In this document: positions 23,584-33,006 of the stretch, in pieces
Numbering within the stretch: position 1 is the first letter of the stretch
How the letters are laid out: the number at the start of each line of letters is the position of its first letter
Origin: Hallerella sp963660435
GTDB taxonomy: Bacteria > Fibrobacterota > Fibrobacteria > Fibrobacterales > Fibrobacteraceae
Assembly (NCBI GenBank): GCA_963660435.1
Contig: CAVKYI010000007.1
Location: 17,571-81,570 of the forward strand
Reading direction: 5' to 3'
Length of the DNA stretch: 64,000 nucleotides
The notes under the pieces: model-generated
Database searches by the model: none
The model's input: the letters and a program-made list of their open reading frames with translations, nothing else
Told to the model about the DNA's origin: nothing
Made by a program: the position numbers and the translations under genes

Positions 23584-24617
23584 CAGTTCGACGAATAGAT
23601 GACAAGCGTCATCGCGGTCAGGATTCCGTTCTTGCCGGAAGCGGTCATCCTGATGCGCTCCACGCCCACGCGGACGGTGCTTCCCGATAGGGCTTCGATA
23701 AAGCGCAAAACGGTCTGGAAATCAGCCGAAGTCGTTACTTTATATGTATAGCTCTTGAAAACGCCAAAGTCCTCGACTTTCGGATTCTTGAGGCCCGAAA
23801 GGCGCATCTTTCCGTTCGCATCGAGACCGCGAAGCGCGTCGAGTTCCCCGGAAATCTCGCTTTCCTTGACAAAGGGAATCGGACCGGGCTTCTGGGTTCC
23901 CGGCGCCTCGACTTTCGCCGAGATGACTCCGTAGGCGGTAAGCGACGTAGCCGGCGCGTTTTCGGGAAGTTCCGGAGTCTTGAAGTCGGCGCTACCCATC
24001 TTGAGACGTTCCAGATAGTTACGCTGGACCGTAGGGGATTCCGCAACGCCACGGACGTAGTAGAAATTCGGAGCGGCGTATGTCACTTCGGCAAAGCTTA
24101 CGCCATCCGGCGTGACCGCATTGACAAAGGCGAGAATTTGCGCCGCCATCGACTTTTCGTAAACGACCTTTTCCATCGGCAAGAAGGAAGCGAATTCGGA
24201 ACGCTTTTCCATTCCGAACATCGAAGGCTGTACGTCCTTTACCACGCGTTCCGCGGAACTCGCCAAGGCTTCTCGAACGGCGGCTTCCTCCGCTGCCGCG
24301 CGACGGCTCTCGATGGAACCTCCGGCGGTGGTCGTCTGTCCGAACTGTCGGGAATTCAGCTCTGGACCTACACGGCTCGGGTCATCGATTCCCAGGACTT
24401 CGAGAACGGGAATCGGAAAGACTCCTTCGAGCGCCTGCGGTAGTTCGGCCATCTTCAAGAATCCGACGCCGACGACAAGCAAGACGACAAGCGACAGGAC
24501 GGCGACGAGAAGCTTTCTGGAACCGGTTTTTCGCACGTCCTGCGAAGCGACGACGACAGGAGACGCCGTAACGGAAGCCGGACGCGAAACCGCTTCGATC
24601 AAATTCAGCTCGATCAT
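23583..24617 (-). CDS. PilN/PilO-like pilus or secretion assembly protein
   Basis: 344-residue bitopic protein. It starts with a short cytoplasmic MIELNLIEA segment, as in PilN proteins whose N-terminus binds PilM. One transmembrane helix lies at about 35-55. The periplasmic part has a helical stretch (about 105-135) and then a region with a repeated alpha/beta pattern (about 145-210 and 285-344), the last resembling the ferredoxin-like PilO fold. This could be one protein replacing PilN and PilO. The family was inferred from the overlap (4 nt) with the PilM-like gene and from topology, not from strong motifs. Confidence 0.6.
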   Translation of the reverse strand: MIELNLIEAVSRPASVTASPVVVASQDVRKTGSRKLLVAVLSLVVLLVVGVGFLKMAELPQALEGVFPIPVLEVLGIDDPSRVGPELNSRQFGQTTTAGGSIESRRAAAEEAAVREALASSAERVVKDVQPSMFGMEKRSEFASFLPMEKVVYEKSMAAQILAFVNAVTPDGVSFAEVTYAAPNFYYVRGVAESPTVQRNYLERLKMGSADFKTPELPENAPATSLTAYGVISAKVEAPGTQKPGPIPFVKESEISGELDALRGLDANGKMRLSGLKNPKVEDFGVFKSYTYKVTTSADFQTVLRFIEALSGSTVRVGVERIRMTASGKNGILTAMTLVIYSSN

Positions 24618-25519
24618 GGAGCACTCCTCAAGGCTACTCCGATGGCTCCGGCACAGGAAAGCACGTGCCTTGCGCTTTCCTCGTCAATCGGGAGACGGAT
24701 GTTCGCGAAGGAATCCATCGGAAGGACCGGCGAATCGCCGAGCACCTTTTTCAAATGTTCGACAAAGAGAATGTCCGAGGCAAGTTCCCCGCAAAGCAGA
24801 TATTGCGGGACAGAGATACCGCAAAGCTCGGCAACCCCCTCGACCTGTTTCTGGATGTTCCGGGCGAGTTCCAGGTAGGCGTCTTCCCGAGCCTTTCCCG
24901 CGAGATCGAATGTCGAGACGCAGCGCAAGGCGCGCAGATCGTCCTTCGCGGCCCATAGAAGCATCACGCCGGTCACATCCGCCTTGATGACGCATTTCAC
25001 CTGGGAGCCAAGATCGGAGCCCACTTCGAGAAGGTTCATGATGGAGAGCGCATCGACTTCGAGAATCTTCGGCGCTATCTGCTGGTTGCGAAAGCCCTTG
25101 CGGATGGAATTCACCCAGGTCTTGCGGAGCGCTATCATGAGAACGGTCCGCCCCAGTTCCGGCGAGCCGCCGAGTTCCGCGAAATCCAGGACATACTCGT
25201 TCACGTTCGTGTTGACGAGCGTTCCCAGATACCATTCCACGTATTCCCGGACATCTTTCGCTTCGGGCGGAACATACAGTTCGCGGACTACCGCGCGAAA
25301 CGACGATACGGCGAGGCCGACAGAGCCAACCTGGATTTCTTCGTTCGCGGCGAGCCACGTCTGGAGCGCAGCCTCGAAAGAAGAGACGTCGTCTAGCGGG
25401 TTCGTTTCCGTATCGAGTATCGCCGTCTTGACGACCTTCTTTTCCCGAGGGTCGTAAAGGGCGACCTTGAGCAGGACTTCGCCCGCTTCAATGCCTAAGT
25501 GCAATTTGGTATCGGCCAT
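24614..25519 (-). CDS. PilM-like actin-fold pilus assembly protein
   Basis: 301-residue protein with an actin/FtsA-like arrangement: LHLGIEAGEVLLKVALYD at the N-terminus (phosphate-1-like strand pair), a central EVDALSIMNL segment, and a C-terminal AGAIGVALR that matches the last helix of PilM. In type IV pili PilM is a cytoplasmic ATP-binding ring that grips the PilN N-terminus. The next gene begins with a PilN-like motif, supporting the assignment. The sequence is divergent, so a type II secretion GspL-like role is also possible. Confidence 0.65.
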   Translation of the reverse strand: MADTKLHLGIEAGEVLLKVALYDPREKKVVKTAILDTETNPLDDVSSFEAALQTWLAANEEIQVGSVGLAVSSFRAVVRELYVPPEAKDVREYVEWYLGTLVNTNVNEYVLDFAELGGSPELGRTVLMIALRKTWVNSIRKGFRNQQIAPKILEVDALSIMNLLEVGSDLGSQVKCVIKADVTGVMLLWAAKDDLRALRCVSTFDLAGKAREDAYLELARNIQKQVEGVAELCGISVPQYLLCGELASDILFVEHLKKVLGDSPVLPMDSFANIRLPIDEESARHVLSCAGAIGVALRSAP

Positions 25520-25545
25520 AGTATATCGTTCTTTTTCTTTTAAAA

Positions 25546-25968
25546 CTAGTCAAAAACGACAAAGGCGAGAATCGTTTCCGCTTTTTTTTTGCCGATTCCA
25601 GAGACTTTTTTCAAATCCCCCGGACCGGCAAAGCGTCCATGGAGCGTCCGGTAGGCGACGATTTTCTCGGCGAGCCTCGGCCCTACGCCCTTGATGGCGC
25701 AAAGTTCCCCGACCGTCGCCCGATTGATGGCTATCGGGAAGTGGACCGCGGGTTTCGTCTTCCGGGAACGCTTTCCTTTCGCTTTCGCGGGCGATTCCGC
25801 TTTCGGGAAGACCTTTGCCGACGGGTTGTCGAAGGTCGCTTCGCGGGATTCCGCATAGGAGAATTCCTCGATTTGCGGCACCGGGTCCCATGGAGAAAAC
25901 CGGACAGCAAGCCCGAGAGCGAAAAGACAGACTGCCAATATAAAGACCTTCTTCTCAGGCCCGTTCAT
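25546..25968 (-). CDS. ComEA-like helix-hairpin-helix protein
   Basis: 140-residue membrane-anchored protein. A transmembrane or signal segment at about 7-25 is followed by a Lys/Pro/Ala-rich linker and a ComEA-type double helix-hairpin-helix domain (about 80-138; NRATVGELCAIKGVGPRLAEKI and DLKKVSGIGKKKAETI as its two halves). ComEA binds incoming double-stranded DNA in natural transformation; similar short proteins also occur in secretion systems. It overlaps the end of pyrG by 14 nt and precedes the PilM-like gene. Together with the pilus-type genes nearby it hints at DNA uptake. Confidence 0.85.
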   Translation of the reverse strand: MNGPEKKVFILAVCLFALGLAVRFSPWDPVPQIEEFSYAESREATFDNPSAKVFPKAESPAKAKGKRSRKTKPAVHFPIAINRATVGELCAIKGVGPRLAEKIVAYRTLHGRFAGPGDLKKVSGIGKKKAETILAFVVFD

Positions 25969-27604
25969 CTGCCGCCTTCAGGAGGCCGAGAAACAGCGGA
26001 GCCGGCTTGAGAAGCGAGCTTTTGAGTTCCGGATGGAACTGGCAGGCCATGAAATACGGGTGGTCCGGAAGTTCCATGATCTGCATGATGTCTTCGCCTT
26101 TCGCCTTTCCCGAGAAAACGAGACCGCCTTTTTCGAGCCTTTCGACATACTTCGGATTGACTTCGTAGCGGTGCCGGAAGCGTTCCCGGATTTCGGCGGC
26201 GCCGTAGATCCTTTCGGCAAGCGTTCCCTTGCGGATGAGAACATCGTGACCGCCGAGGCGCATCGTCGCCCCCATTTCCTTGATCTTGTCCTGCCCGGGC
26301 AGATAGGCGATGACGGGTTCCTTCACGTGGTGCGCGGGAGTTTCGGTTTCCATCGTCCCCGCCTCCTTCATGCCGCAGACGTGCCGCGCAAACTCCACGA
26401 CGGCAAGCTGCATTCCGTAACAGATTCCGAGGAAGGGAATCCTGTGTTCGCGGACATAGCGGATAAGGACAATCTTTCCTTCGATACCGCGGATTCCAAA
26501 GCCCCCGGGGACTATCACCGCATCGACGCCCTGCATGTCGGCTTCGACTTCCTCGGGATGCGTTTCGAGCTTTTCCGTATCGATCCAGCGGATGAGCACA
26601 TGAACGTCCAGGTGCGCAGAGACATGGTTCAGCGCCTCGACGATGCTTGCATAGGAATCTTCGAGCCGCGTATATTTTCCCCCGATGGCGACTGTCAGGA
26701 CCTTGCGCGGTTTCACCTCGTTTCTGTTCAGCGTATCGACCAGACGGCTCCAGTCGTCGAGCTTGGGAGGCGCATAGATGCGTAGCTTTTTCAAGAGAAT
26801 TTCGGGAACGCCTTCCTTGTCATAGACAAGCGGACATTCATAGACATGCTTGACATCGACGCCGGAAATCACGTGGGACGCGGGCAGATTGCAGAAAAGA
26901 CCGATTTTTTCCTTGATATGCGGTTTCAGGAATTCTTCGCAGCGCGCGATGATGATGTCCGGGTAGATGCCGCGTTCGTTCAAGTCGCGGACGGACATCT
27001 GCGTGGGCTTGGATTTCTGTTCCTTGACGCCGGACGGAATCGGGACATAGGTCAGATGCACGAACATGCAGTTTTCGTTTCCGACTTCGTGCGAGAGCTG
27101 GCGGGCCGCTTCGATAAAGAACTGGTTTTCGAGGTCGCCGACCGTGCCGCCGATTTCTATCAGAACGACATCCGCGTTTTCACCGTTCGCCACTTCGTAA
27201 AAGTGTTCCTTGATGGCGTTCGTCACATGCGGAATGAACTGGACCGTATGGCCTAGATAGTCTCCGCGGCGTTCCTTTTCGAGAATGAGCTTGAAGACCT
27301 TTCCCATGGTGAGGCTCCACTCGGACCGCGCGACAACGTTCAGGAAGCGTTCGTAATGCCCGAAGTCCATATCGACTTCCCCGCCGTCGTCGAGGACATA
27401 GACCTCGCCGTGTTCCGTCGGGTTCATCGTGCCGGGATCCGTATTCAGGTAGCCGTCGCACTTGACAGGGACAACCTTCATCCGCCCGGAAAGAAGCGCT
27501 CCGATGCTCGCCGCGGCAACGCCCTTGCCGAGGCCGGAAATCACGCCGCCCGTGACGATGATGAACTTCGTTTTTCCGTTATAGGTATTTTCCGATTGAT
27601 TCAT
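25955..27604 (-). CDS. pyrG: CTP synthase
   Basis: 549-residue enzyme that aminates UTP to CTP using glutamine. The N-terminal synthase domain begins KFIIVTGGVISGLGKGVAAASIG (P-loop-like) and includes the IEIGGTVGD motif; the C-terminal class I glutaminase has the nucleophile Cys in GICYGMQ and a final CQFHPELKSS segment. Length and motifs are complete. The first 26 nt overlap the end of kdsB. CTP is the co-substrate of KdsB, so the adjacency makes metabolic sense. Confidence 0.98.
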   Translation of the reverse strand: MNQSENTYNGKTKFIIVTGGVISGLGKGVAAASIGALLSGRMKVVPVKCDGYLNTDPGTMNPTEHGEVYVLDDGGEVDMDFGHYERFLNVVARSEWSLTMGKVFKLILEKERRGDYLGHTVQFIPHVTNAIKEHFYEVANGENADVVLIEIGGTVGDLENQFFIEAARQLSHEVGNENCMFVHLTYVPIPSGVKEQKSKPTQMSVRDLNERGIYPDIIIARCEEFLKPHIKEKIGLFCNLPASHVISGVDVKHVYECPLVYDKEGVPEILLKKLRIYAPPKLDDWSRLVDTLNRNEVKPRKVLTVAIGGKYTRLEDSYASIVEALNHVSAHLDVHVLIRWIDTEKLETHPEEVEADMQGVDAVIVPGGFGIRGIEGKIVLIRYVREHRIPFLGICYGMQLAVVEFARHVCGMKEAGTMETETPAHHVKEPVIAYLPGQDKIKEMGATMRLGGHDVLIRKGTLAERIYGAAEIRERFRHRYEVNPKYVERLEKGGLVFSGKAKGEDIMQIMELPDHPYFMACQFHPELKSSLLKPAPLFLGLLKAADERA

Positions 27605-28310
27605 GTGTATCCATTCTTTTCAAGAGGGATTCGACCTTTTGCACGTCGGACGGTAAGTCGACCGACGCCGAAAGGGATGTACAAAAGACAACGCGGATGG
27701 GACGCTTTCCCAGGATGCGTAGCTGCTCCAGGGAATTTTCCCTTTCCGACTTCGATTGCGGAAGATTCGCGAACTCCTCCCGAGACTCCGCCGAATACGC
27801 ATAGACTCCGACATGGCGAAGCCATGCGCTCGAGCCGTCCGGAATCATGCGGGAAAATCCGGTCGCATAGCCCGAAGTATCCACGGAGACCTTCACCACG
27901 GAAGAAAGTGAACGGTCCGCATCGGCAAGAGGCGCCGCCACCGTAACCCAGGAAGCCGGCTCTTCGGCGAGCGCCTTCGCTACGTCCCTGAGCATTTGCC
28001 TGTCCGCGAGCGGTTCGTCGCCCTGGAGGTTCACGACAAGATCTAGCCCGAGCATTTTCGCGGCTTCGCTTACGCGGTCCGAACCGGTTACGGCCTTTCC
28101 CGTGAGAACGACCTCGAACCCGGCGCTCTCCACCGTTTTTAAAATGCGAAGGTCGTCCGTAGCACAGACGACACTCTTAAAACACCCGGCAAAAGAAGCT
28201 CTTTCCAAAGTCCGGAGAATCATCGGTCGCCCGCAGATGGGGACAAGAGGCTTCCCCGGAAACCGGGAAGAAGCGAACCGCGCGGGAACGATGCAATGGA
28301 CATCGGGCAT
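27579..28310 (-). CDS. kdsB: 3-deoxy-manno-octulosonate cytidylyltransferase
   Basis: 243-residue enzyme that activates Kdo with CTP for lipopolysaccharide inner core synthesis. It has the N-terminal IVPARFASSRFPGKPL motif, the TGSDRVSEA motif near residue 76 and NLQGDEP near 95. It shows that the organism makes a Kdo-containing outer membrane. It starts 6 nt after gatC ends and overlaps pyrG. Confidence 0.97.
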   Translation of the reverse strand: MPDVHCIVPARFASSRFPGKPLVPICGRPMILRTLERASFAGCFKSVVCATDDLRILKTVESAGFEVVLTGKAVTGSDRVSEAAKMLGLDLVVNLQGDEPLADRQMLRDVAKALAEEPASWVTVAAPLADADRSLSSVVKVSVDTSGYATGFSRMIPDGSSAWLRHVGVYAYSAESREEFANLPQSKSERENSLEQLRILGKRPIRVVFCTSLSASVDLPSDVQKVESLLKRMDTHESIGKYL

Positions 28311-28316
28311 GGTCTC

Positions 28317-28601
28317 TTATCCGATCACCTTGGGAATGACGAAATGATCGTTCTCGACATCGGGCGCGTTCGCGAAGGCCTGTTCATGGGAAAGAGAGAC
28401 TTGCGGAACGTCTTCCCGAAGAACCGTCGGAGCGTCTTCTACGCCTGTCATCGGGGAAACGTTCGAAAGATCCAGAGACTTCAAATCTTCCATGTAGCGC
28501 AAGAGTTCGTCCAGGCGGTCGGAAAACGACGAGATGTCCGCATCCGAAAGCTTGATACGGGAAAGCTTTGCGATTTTCAGGATTTCTTCTTTACTCAGCA
28601 T
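28317..28601 (-). CDS. gatC: Aspartyl/glutamyl-tRNA amidotransferase subunit C
   Basis: 94-residue small subunit of the GatCAB amidotransferase, which makes Gln-tRNA or Asn-tRNA by amidation. Features are LSKEEILKIAKLSRIKLSD at the start, a central MEDLKSLDLSNVSPM loop and the FVIPKVIG C-terminus. The start is the ATG at 28601, preceded by AAAGG at 8 nt; the upstream extension of nine codons lacks such support. gatA and gatB are not in the window. Confidence 0.93.
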   Translation of the reverse strand: MLSKEEILKIAKLSRIKLSDADISSFSDRLDELLRYMEDLKSLDLSNVSPMTGVEDAPTVLREDVPQVSLSHEQAFANAPDVENDHFVIPKVIG

Positions 28602-28660
28602 GTCAGACCTTTCTTCAAAAAAATTCACCCTATGAAAATAAAAAAATTCACCGGCTTTCG

Positions 28661-31096
28661 CTAGTCCAAAATTTTCAGTCCCGCATATTTCAGGATAAGC
28701 TTTCTGACAATTCCGTCATAAAAGCGAACTTCCACGCGCGCGTTTTCGCCGGAACCGGACACCTTCGTCACGACGCCGCGTCCGAACTTCACGTGTTCCA
28801 CGCGAACACCTCCGCGGAGCGGATTGTCGCAGTCTTCGTCATAGACGATGCGCGGACCTTTTTCCACCTTTTCGACGACCGGCGGATTCCGATAGACGAT
28901 GCGTTCCGTCTTGTGAAAATCCGAACGATGACGCGAAGAGGCGGAAGGCGCGAAAGACTGGCGGGGAGAAGGTTTCCGTACGCCGAAAGAGGATTGCTCG
29001 GTGCCATAGCCGCGAAATCCCCTGTTCCAGGGTTCTCCGGAGAACTCGTCTCGATTTTCTTCGCTGCGCCCTTCGACAGATACCGTCACGGGATCGATCT
29101 CTTCGAGAAATCTCGACGGGGGAAACGGTCGGAGAGACCCCTGCCAGAAACGCCTTCCGGCATGATACAGATAGAGCCTGAACCGGGCTCGCGTGCAGCC
29201 CACGTAAAACAGGCGACGCTCCTCCTCGATCTGCCTTTTCCGTTCCTCGGGGGTATCGAGCAGGTTCGATTCGCGAACAAGCGGAAAGACGCCTTCGTCG
29301 CACCCGGCGATATGGACCGTATCGAATTCGAGGCCTTTCGCCATGTGAATCGTCATCAGCGTCACGCGGGTTTCCGCCTGTTCCACATTCTTGTCCGCAT
29401 CCGTCAAAAGGGATATTTCCTGCAAGAATTCGTCGAGGCCCTTGTCGGGATTTTCCTCTTCGAACTCGCGGAAGGCGTTCACCATTTCGTCCAGGTTCCG
29501 TCCGCGTTCGTCAGCCGTCGTTTCGTCCTCCTTCTTGAGATATTCCTTGTAGAAGGTATTTTCGATGACTCGCTCCGCGACAATCGGCAAAGCCTCGCCC
29601 GATTCGAGAAGCGAAAGCCACGAAGAGACGACGTTCCGAAATCCTTCGAGACCTTTCGCCGTGCGACCGCCTTTCGCAATTTCTTCGGGCAACGCGTCCC
29701 AGAGGGAAGTTCCCTTTTCCGAAGCGACACTCCGAAGCGCGTCGAGCGTACCGTTTCCGATACCGCGGGGCGGCATGTTGATTATCCGGAGAAACGCGGC
29801 ATCGTCCTTCGGATTCGACAAGAGCCGCATGTAGGCGAGAATGTCGCGGACTTCCTTTCTGTCCCAGAAGCGCGTTCCGCCATAGATGACACAGGGAATC
29901 CGACGGTCGTTCAGAGCCTTTTCGATTGCGCGGGACTGGGCGTTCGTGCGGTAAAAGATGGCCGTTTCCGCATACGATTCCTTCCCCGCGGCGAAAATGC
30001 GCTTTGCGATCTGTTCCGCTTCGAACATATCCGCGAGTACGTTCACCACATGGATAGGCTCGCCTGCCGGTTCCCTGGAATAGACGTTCTTCGTCATTTC
30101 CAGCGGGCGTTCGTTGTGGGCTATCACGGATCCCGCTCCCTTCACGATATTTGCCGAAGAGCGGTAATTGCGTTCGAGCTTGAAAAATTCCACGTTGTCG
30201 AAATCGTGCGGAAAATTCCGGATAATCTCGATGTTCGCGCCACGCCAGCCGTAAATGCTCTGGTCGTCATCGCCGACTACGGTTACGTTCTGACGCGTCC
30301 GGTCGATGAGCAGCTTCAAAAGCTCGTACTGGACATCGTTCGTGTCCTGGTATTCATCGACGACGACATACTGGAAACGGTTCGCGAACTGCAACGCGAC
30401 CTGCGGAAGCCTCTGGAAAAGATCCACGGTATTCAGCAAGAGATCGTCAAAGTCCATCGCGTTCGCCTCGGAAAGCTTCGCCTGGTAGTCGAAGTAGATT
30501 CCCGCCATCTGTTTCTGGTCCGGGAACGCGGCCTTCTCCATCGCGACGGTCGGCGTCTGCAAGACCATCCGATAGGTTCCGTCGGGTCTTGGCTCCCTAT
30601 AGACGCTGTTCTTGTAGCGCGAAATGGCGGAGCGCACCTGCTTGATCTTCTGCGCGTCCATGTCTTCCGCAAAAATGGGCTTCAGGATTTCCTTCAGGAT
30701 CCTCTTCTGGTCGTCGTCGTCGTAAATCGAAAAGTTCCTGTTCACCTTCCAGCCCAATGCCTGGACAATTCTTTCGTTCGAAAGGCAAAGACGCAAAACG
30801 CGAACGCATATCGAATGGAAAGTTCCCATCCATTCGAGATTGACCTTTCCGAAAAGAATCTGCTGGATGCGGCTTTTCATTTCCCGGGCGGCCTTGTTCG
30901 TAAAGGTCACCGCGAGAATCCGGCGCGGATCGACATTCCTGTCCGAAATCAGGTACGCGATTTTGTATGTAATCGTCCGGGTCTTTCCCGAGCCCGCTCC
31001 GGCGAGAATCAGCGCGGGGCCTTCCGTTTTTCTTGCCGCCGCGACCTGTTCCGCATTCAGTTCCCTTTTCAGGCGTTCGAGATCGACCGCCCCCAT
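28661..31096 (-). CDS. uvrD: UvrD/PcrA-type ATP-dependent DNA helicase
   Basis: 811-residue superfamily 1A helicase, 3'-5' direction in the family, used in excision repair and in clearing recombinases. Walker A is AGAGSGKT with Lys38, motif II is VVDEYQDTN, and motif VI-like segments (VGCTRAR) are near 625. The C-terminus (about 765-811) has a Tudor-like segment, FGRGVVTKVSGSG, seen in UvrD/PcrA proteins that bind RNA polymerase. The last base of the gspE/pilB-type gene stop is shared with its ATG. Length is slightly above the usual 720-780. Confidence 0.95.
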   Translation of the reverse strand: MGAVDLERLKRELNAEQVAAARKTEGPALILAGAGSGKTRTITYKIAYLISDRNVDPRRILAVTFTNKAAREMKSRIQQILFGKVNLEWMGTFHSICVRVLRLCLSNERIVQALGWKVNRNFSIYDDDDQKRILKEILKPIFAEDMDAQKIKQVRSAISRYKNSVYREPRPDGTYRMVLQTPTVAMEKAAFPDQKQMAGIYFDYQAKLSEANAMDFDDLLLNTVDLFQRLPQVALQFANRFQYVVVDEYQDTNDVQYELLKLLIDRTRQNVTVVGDDDQSIYGWRGANIEIIRNFPHDFDNVEFFKLERNYRSSANIVKGAGSVIAHNERPLEMTKNVYSREPAGEPIHVVNVLADMFEAEQIAKRIFAAGKESYAETAIFYRTNAQSRAIEKALNDRRIPCVIYGGTRFWDRKEVRDILAYMRLLSNPKDDAAFLRIINMPPRGIGNGTLDALRSVASEKGTSLWDALPEEIAKGGRTAKGLEGFRNVVSSWLSLLESGEALPIVAERVIENTFYKEYLKKEDETTADERGRNLDEMVNAFREFEEENPDKGLDEFLQEISLLTDADKNVEQAETRVTLMTIHMAKGLEFDTVHIAGCDEGVFPLVRESNLLDTPEERKRQIEEERRLFYVGCTRARFRLYLYHAGRRFWQGSLRPFPPSRFLEEIDPVTVSVEGRSEENRDEFSGEPWNRGFRGYGTEQSSFGVRKPSPRQSFAPSASSRHRSDFHKTERIVYRNPPVVEKVEKGPRIVYDEDCDNPLRGGVRVEHVKFGRGVVTKVSGSGENARVEVRFYDGIVRKLILKYAGLKILD

Positions 31097-33006
31097 CAGT
31101 CTTCGTCCTTCGAGGACGCCGCAAGAACCTGTTCAATCGTCGTCAGGCCGTCGAGAGCCTTCTGCATTCCGTCCATGCGAAGCGTTATCATGCCGCATTC
31201 CTTCATCGCTATCTGCTTGATGACTTCGCCGGAAGCCCTCTTCACGACGGCATTTCGAACGGCCTCGTTCGGAACCAGGAACTCGTAGATGCCGCAGCGG
31301 CCCTTGTAACCTGTACCGTCGCAGTGTTCGCAGCCCCTGCCGTGATAGAACTGCATGTCCGGCGTAAGGTGCAGTTCTTCGCGAAGTTCCGGAGAAATAT
31401 CGACAGGCTCCTTGCAGTGCTTGCAGATGCGGCGCACGAGGCGCTGGGCGAGAATTCCCTTGATGACGGTCGCGACGAGGAACGGTTCGAGTCCCATTTC
31501 GAGCAGACGCGGATAGGATCCCGCCGAATCGTTCGTGTGGAGCGTACTGAAGACAAGGTGTCCCGTCAGAGCGGCTTCGATAGCCATCGAGGATGTTTCC
31601 TTGTCGCGCATTTCGCCTATCATGATGACATCCGGGTCCTGACGCAAGAGGGCGCGGATTCCCGCGGCGAAAGTAAACCCGGCCGCCGGATTTATCTGTC
31701 CCTGGTTTACGCCTTCGATATTCAGTTCCACCGGGTCTTCCATCGTCGAGATGTTGATCGTCGGGTCAAGAATCTCGCGAATCGAAGCGTAGAGCGTCGT
31801 CGATTTACCGGAACCGGTCGGACCGGTCACGAGAACGATTCCGTTTGGCGAGTTGATAGCGTCCTGGAACTGCTTGAACATCACCGGGGCAAAGCCCATG
31901 TCCTTGAGCGGGAACTGTCCCGAATTCGGGTCGAGGATACGCATGACTATCTTTTCGCAGACGCCGCGCTTTCTGAGAGAGACCGGGAACGAGCTGACAC
32001 GAAGGTCAACCTCGCTGCCGCGGTAGCGGACGGTGAAGCGCCCGTCGAGAGGCTTTCTCTTTTCGGCGATGTCCATCTTCGAAAGAAGCTTGATGCGCGA
32101 AATGATCTGCGACATGAGTCGCGCGGGGATTGGCGCCTGGACCTGCAAATCGCCATCGATGCGGTAACGGAGCTTGAGATATGTCTCCTGCGGTTCAAGA
32201 TGAATATCGGAAGCCTTGCGGGCGATAGCCTCCTGGATGAGCGACGTCACGATCTTTACGACCTGCTGGCCTTCTTCGTCGGTAAGATCCGACTCCTGGA
32301 CCTGTTCCGCTTCCCTATCGACCGTTTCGAGTTCGTCGCCGCCTTCCTCCTTCGCCTTGTTCAGAAGGGCTTCGAGCGAATCTCCCTGGACAGAAGACGT
32401 GTAGGTCCGGTCAATCGCCGCCATCACGTCCTTTTCGCTCGCCATCACGATATCTACGTCCATCTGGGACTTGAACTTTACGATATCGATGACGCGCATG
32501 TTCGTCGGATCCGTCATCGCGATCGTCAGCGTCTTGTCCGTCACGAACAGCGGGACTATCTTGTAGATGCGACAGACATCTTCCGAAATGTAGTTGTGCA
32601 CATCCGGGTCGATGTTGAAGTTCGAAAGCTTCACGTAGGGAACTTCGAACTGGGCGGAGAGAATTTCCACCAGGCGCTCTTCCGGCATGAACCCGAGCGT
32701 CACCAGGATTCGCCCGAGCCGCTGTCCCGTCTTTTTCTGCTCTTCGAGAGCGCGGTTCAGCTGGGCTTCCGTGATATAGCCGTGCTTGAGGAGAAGTTCG
32801 CCGATTCGCATCCGGGTCGAATTTCGCATCTGGACGCCGAGGACGTTCGTAAGGACTTCCTCGCTCACCATCCCGAGACGTACGAGAATCTTGGAGAGAG
32901 CGATGCCCGTGCGTTCGTGTTCGCTCTGCGCATGCTTCAATTGGTCTTCATCGATAACGCCCTGTCGCAGCAGGAGTTCGCCGATTTTCGATTTTCCTTG
33001 GCTCAT
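31096..33006 (-). CDS. pilB: GspE/PilB-family secretion or pilus assembly ATPase
   Basis: 636-residue hexameric traffic ATPase. Two N-terminal GspE/MshE-type domains lie at about 5-60 and 67-205. The core ATPase (about 255-600) has Walker A GPTGSGKST with Lys401, an Asp box (DPDVIMIGEMRD) and a His box (HLVFSTLHTNDS). A four-cysteine zinc site is present: CKHC and CEHCDGTGYKGRCG. PilB and GspE share these features. PilM-like, PilN-like and ComEA-like genes further along the operon favour a pilus-type machine, but no pilin, secretin or PilT is in the window. It overlaps both neighbours by 1-4 nt. Confidence 0.92.
   Translation of the reverse strand: MSQGKSKIGELLLRQGVIDEDQLKHAQSEHERTGIALSKILVRLGMVSEEVLTNVLGVQMRNSTRMRIGELLLKHGYITEAQLNRALEEQKKTGQRLGRILVTLGFMPEERLVEILSAQFEVPYVKLSNFNIDPDVHNYISEDVCRIYKIVPLFVTDKTLTIAMTDPTNMRVIDIVKFKSQMDVDIVMASEKDVMAAIDRTYTSSVQGDSLEALLNKAKEEGGDELETVDREAEQVQESDLTDEEGQQVVKIVTSLIQEAIARKASDIHLEPQETYLKLRYRIDGDLQVQAPIPARLMSQIISRIKLLSKMDIAEKRKPLDGRFTVRYRGSEVDLRVSSFPVSLRKRGVCEKIVMRILDPNSGQFPLKDMGFAPVMFKQFQDAINSPNGIVLVTGPTGSGKSTTLYASIREILDPTINISTMEDPVELNIEGVNQGQINPAAGFTFAAGIRALLRQDPDVIMIGEMRDKETSSMAIEAALTGHLVFSTLHTNDSAGSYPRLLEMGLEPFLVATVIKGILAQRLVRRICKHCKEPVDISPELREELHLTPDMQFYHGRGCEHCDGTGYKGRCGIYEFLVPNEAVRNAVVKRASGEVIKQIAMKECGMITLRMDGMQKALDGLTTIEQVLAASSKDED

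Noticed and set aside
28568..31288. 906-codon open frame on the plus strand opposite uvrD
   Set aside because: It is the exact antisense of a clear helicase gene, has no recognisable domain and is rich in Arg/His/Phe as expected from a shadow frame.
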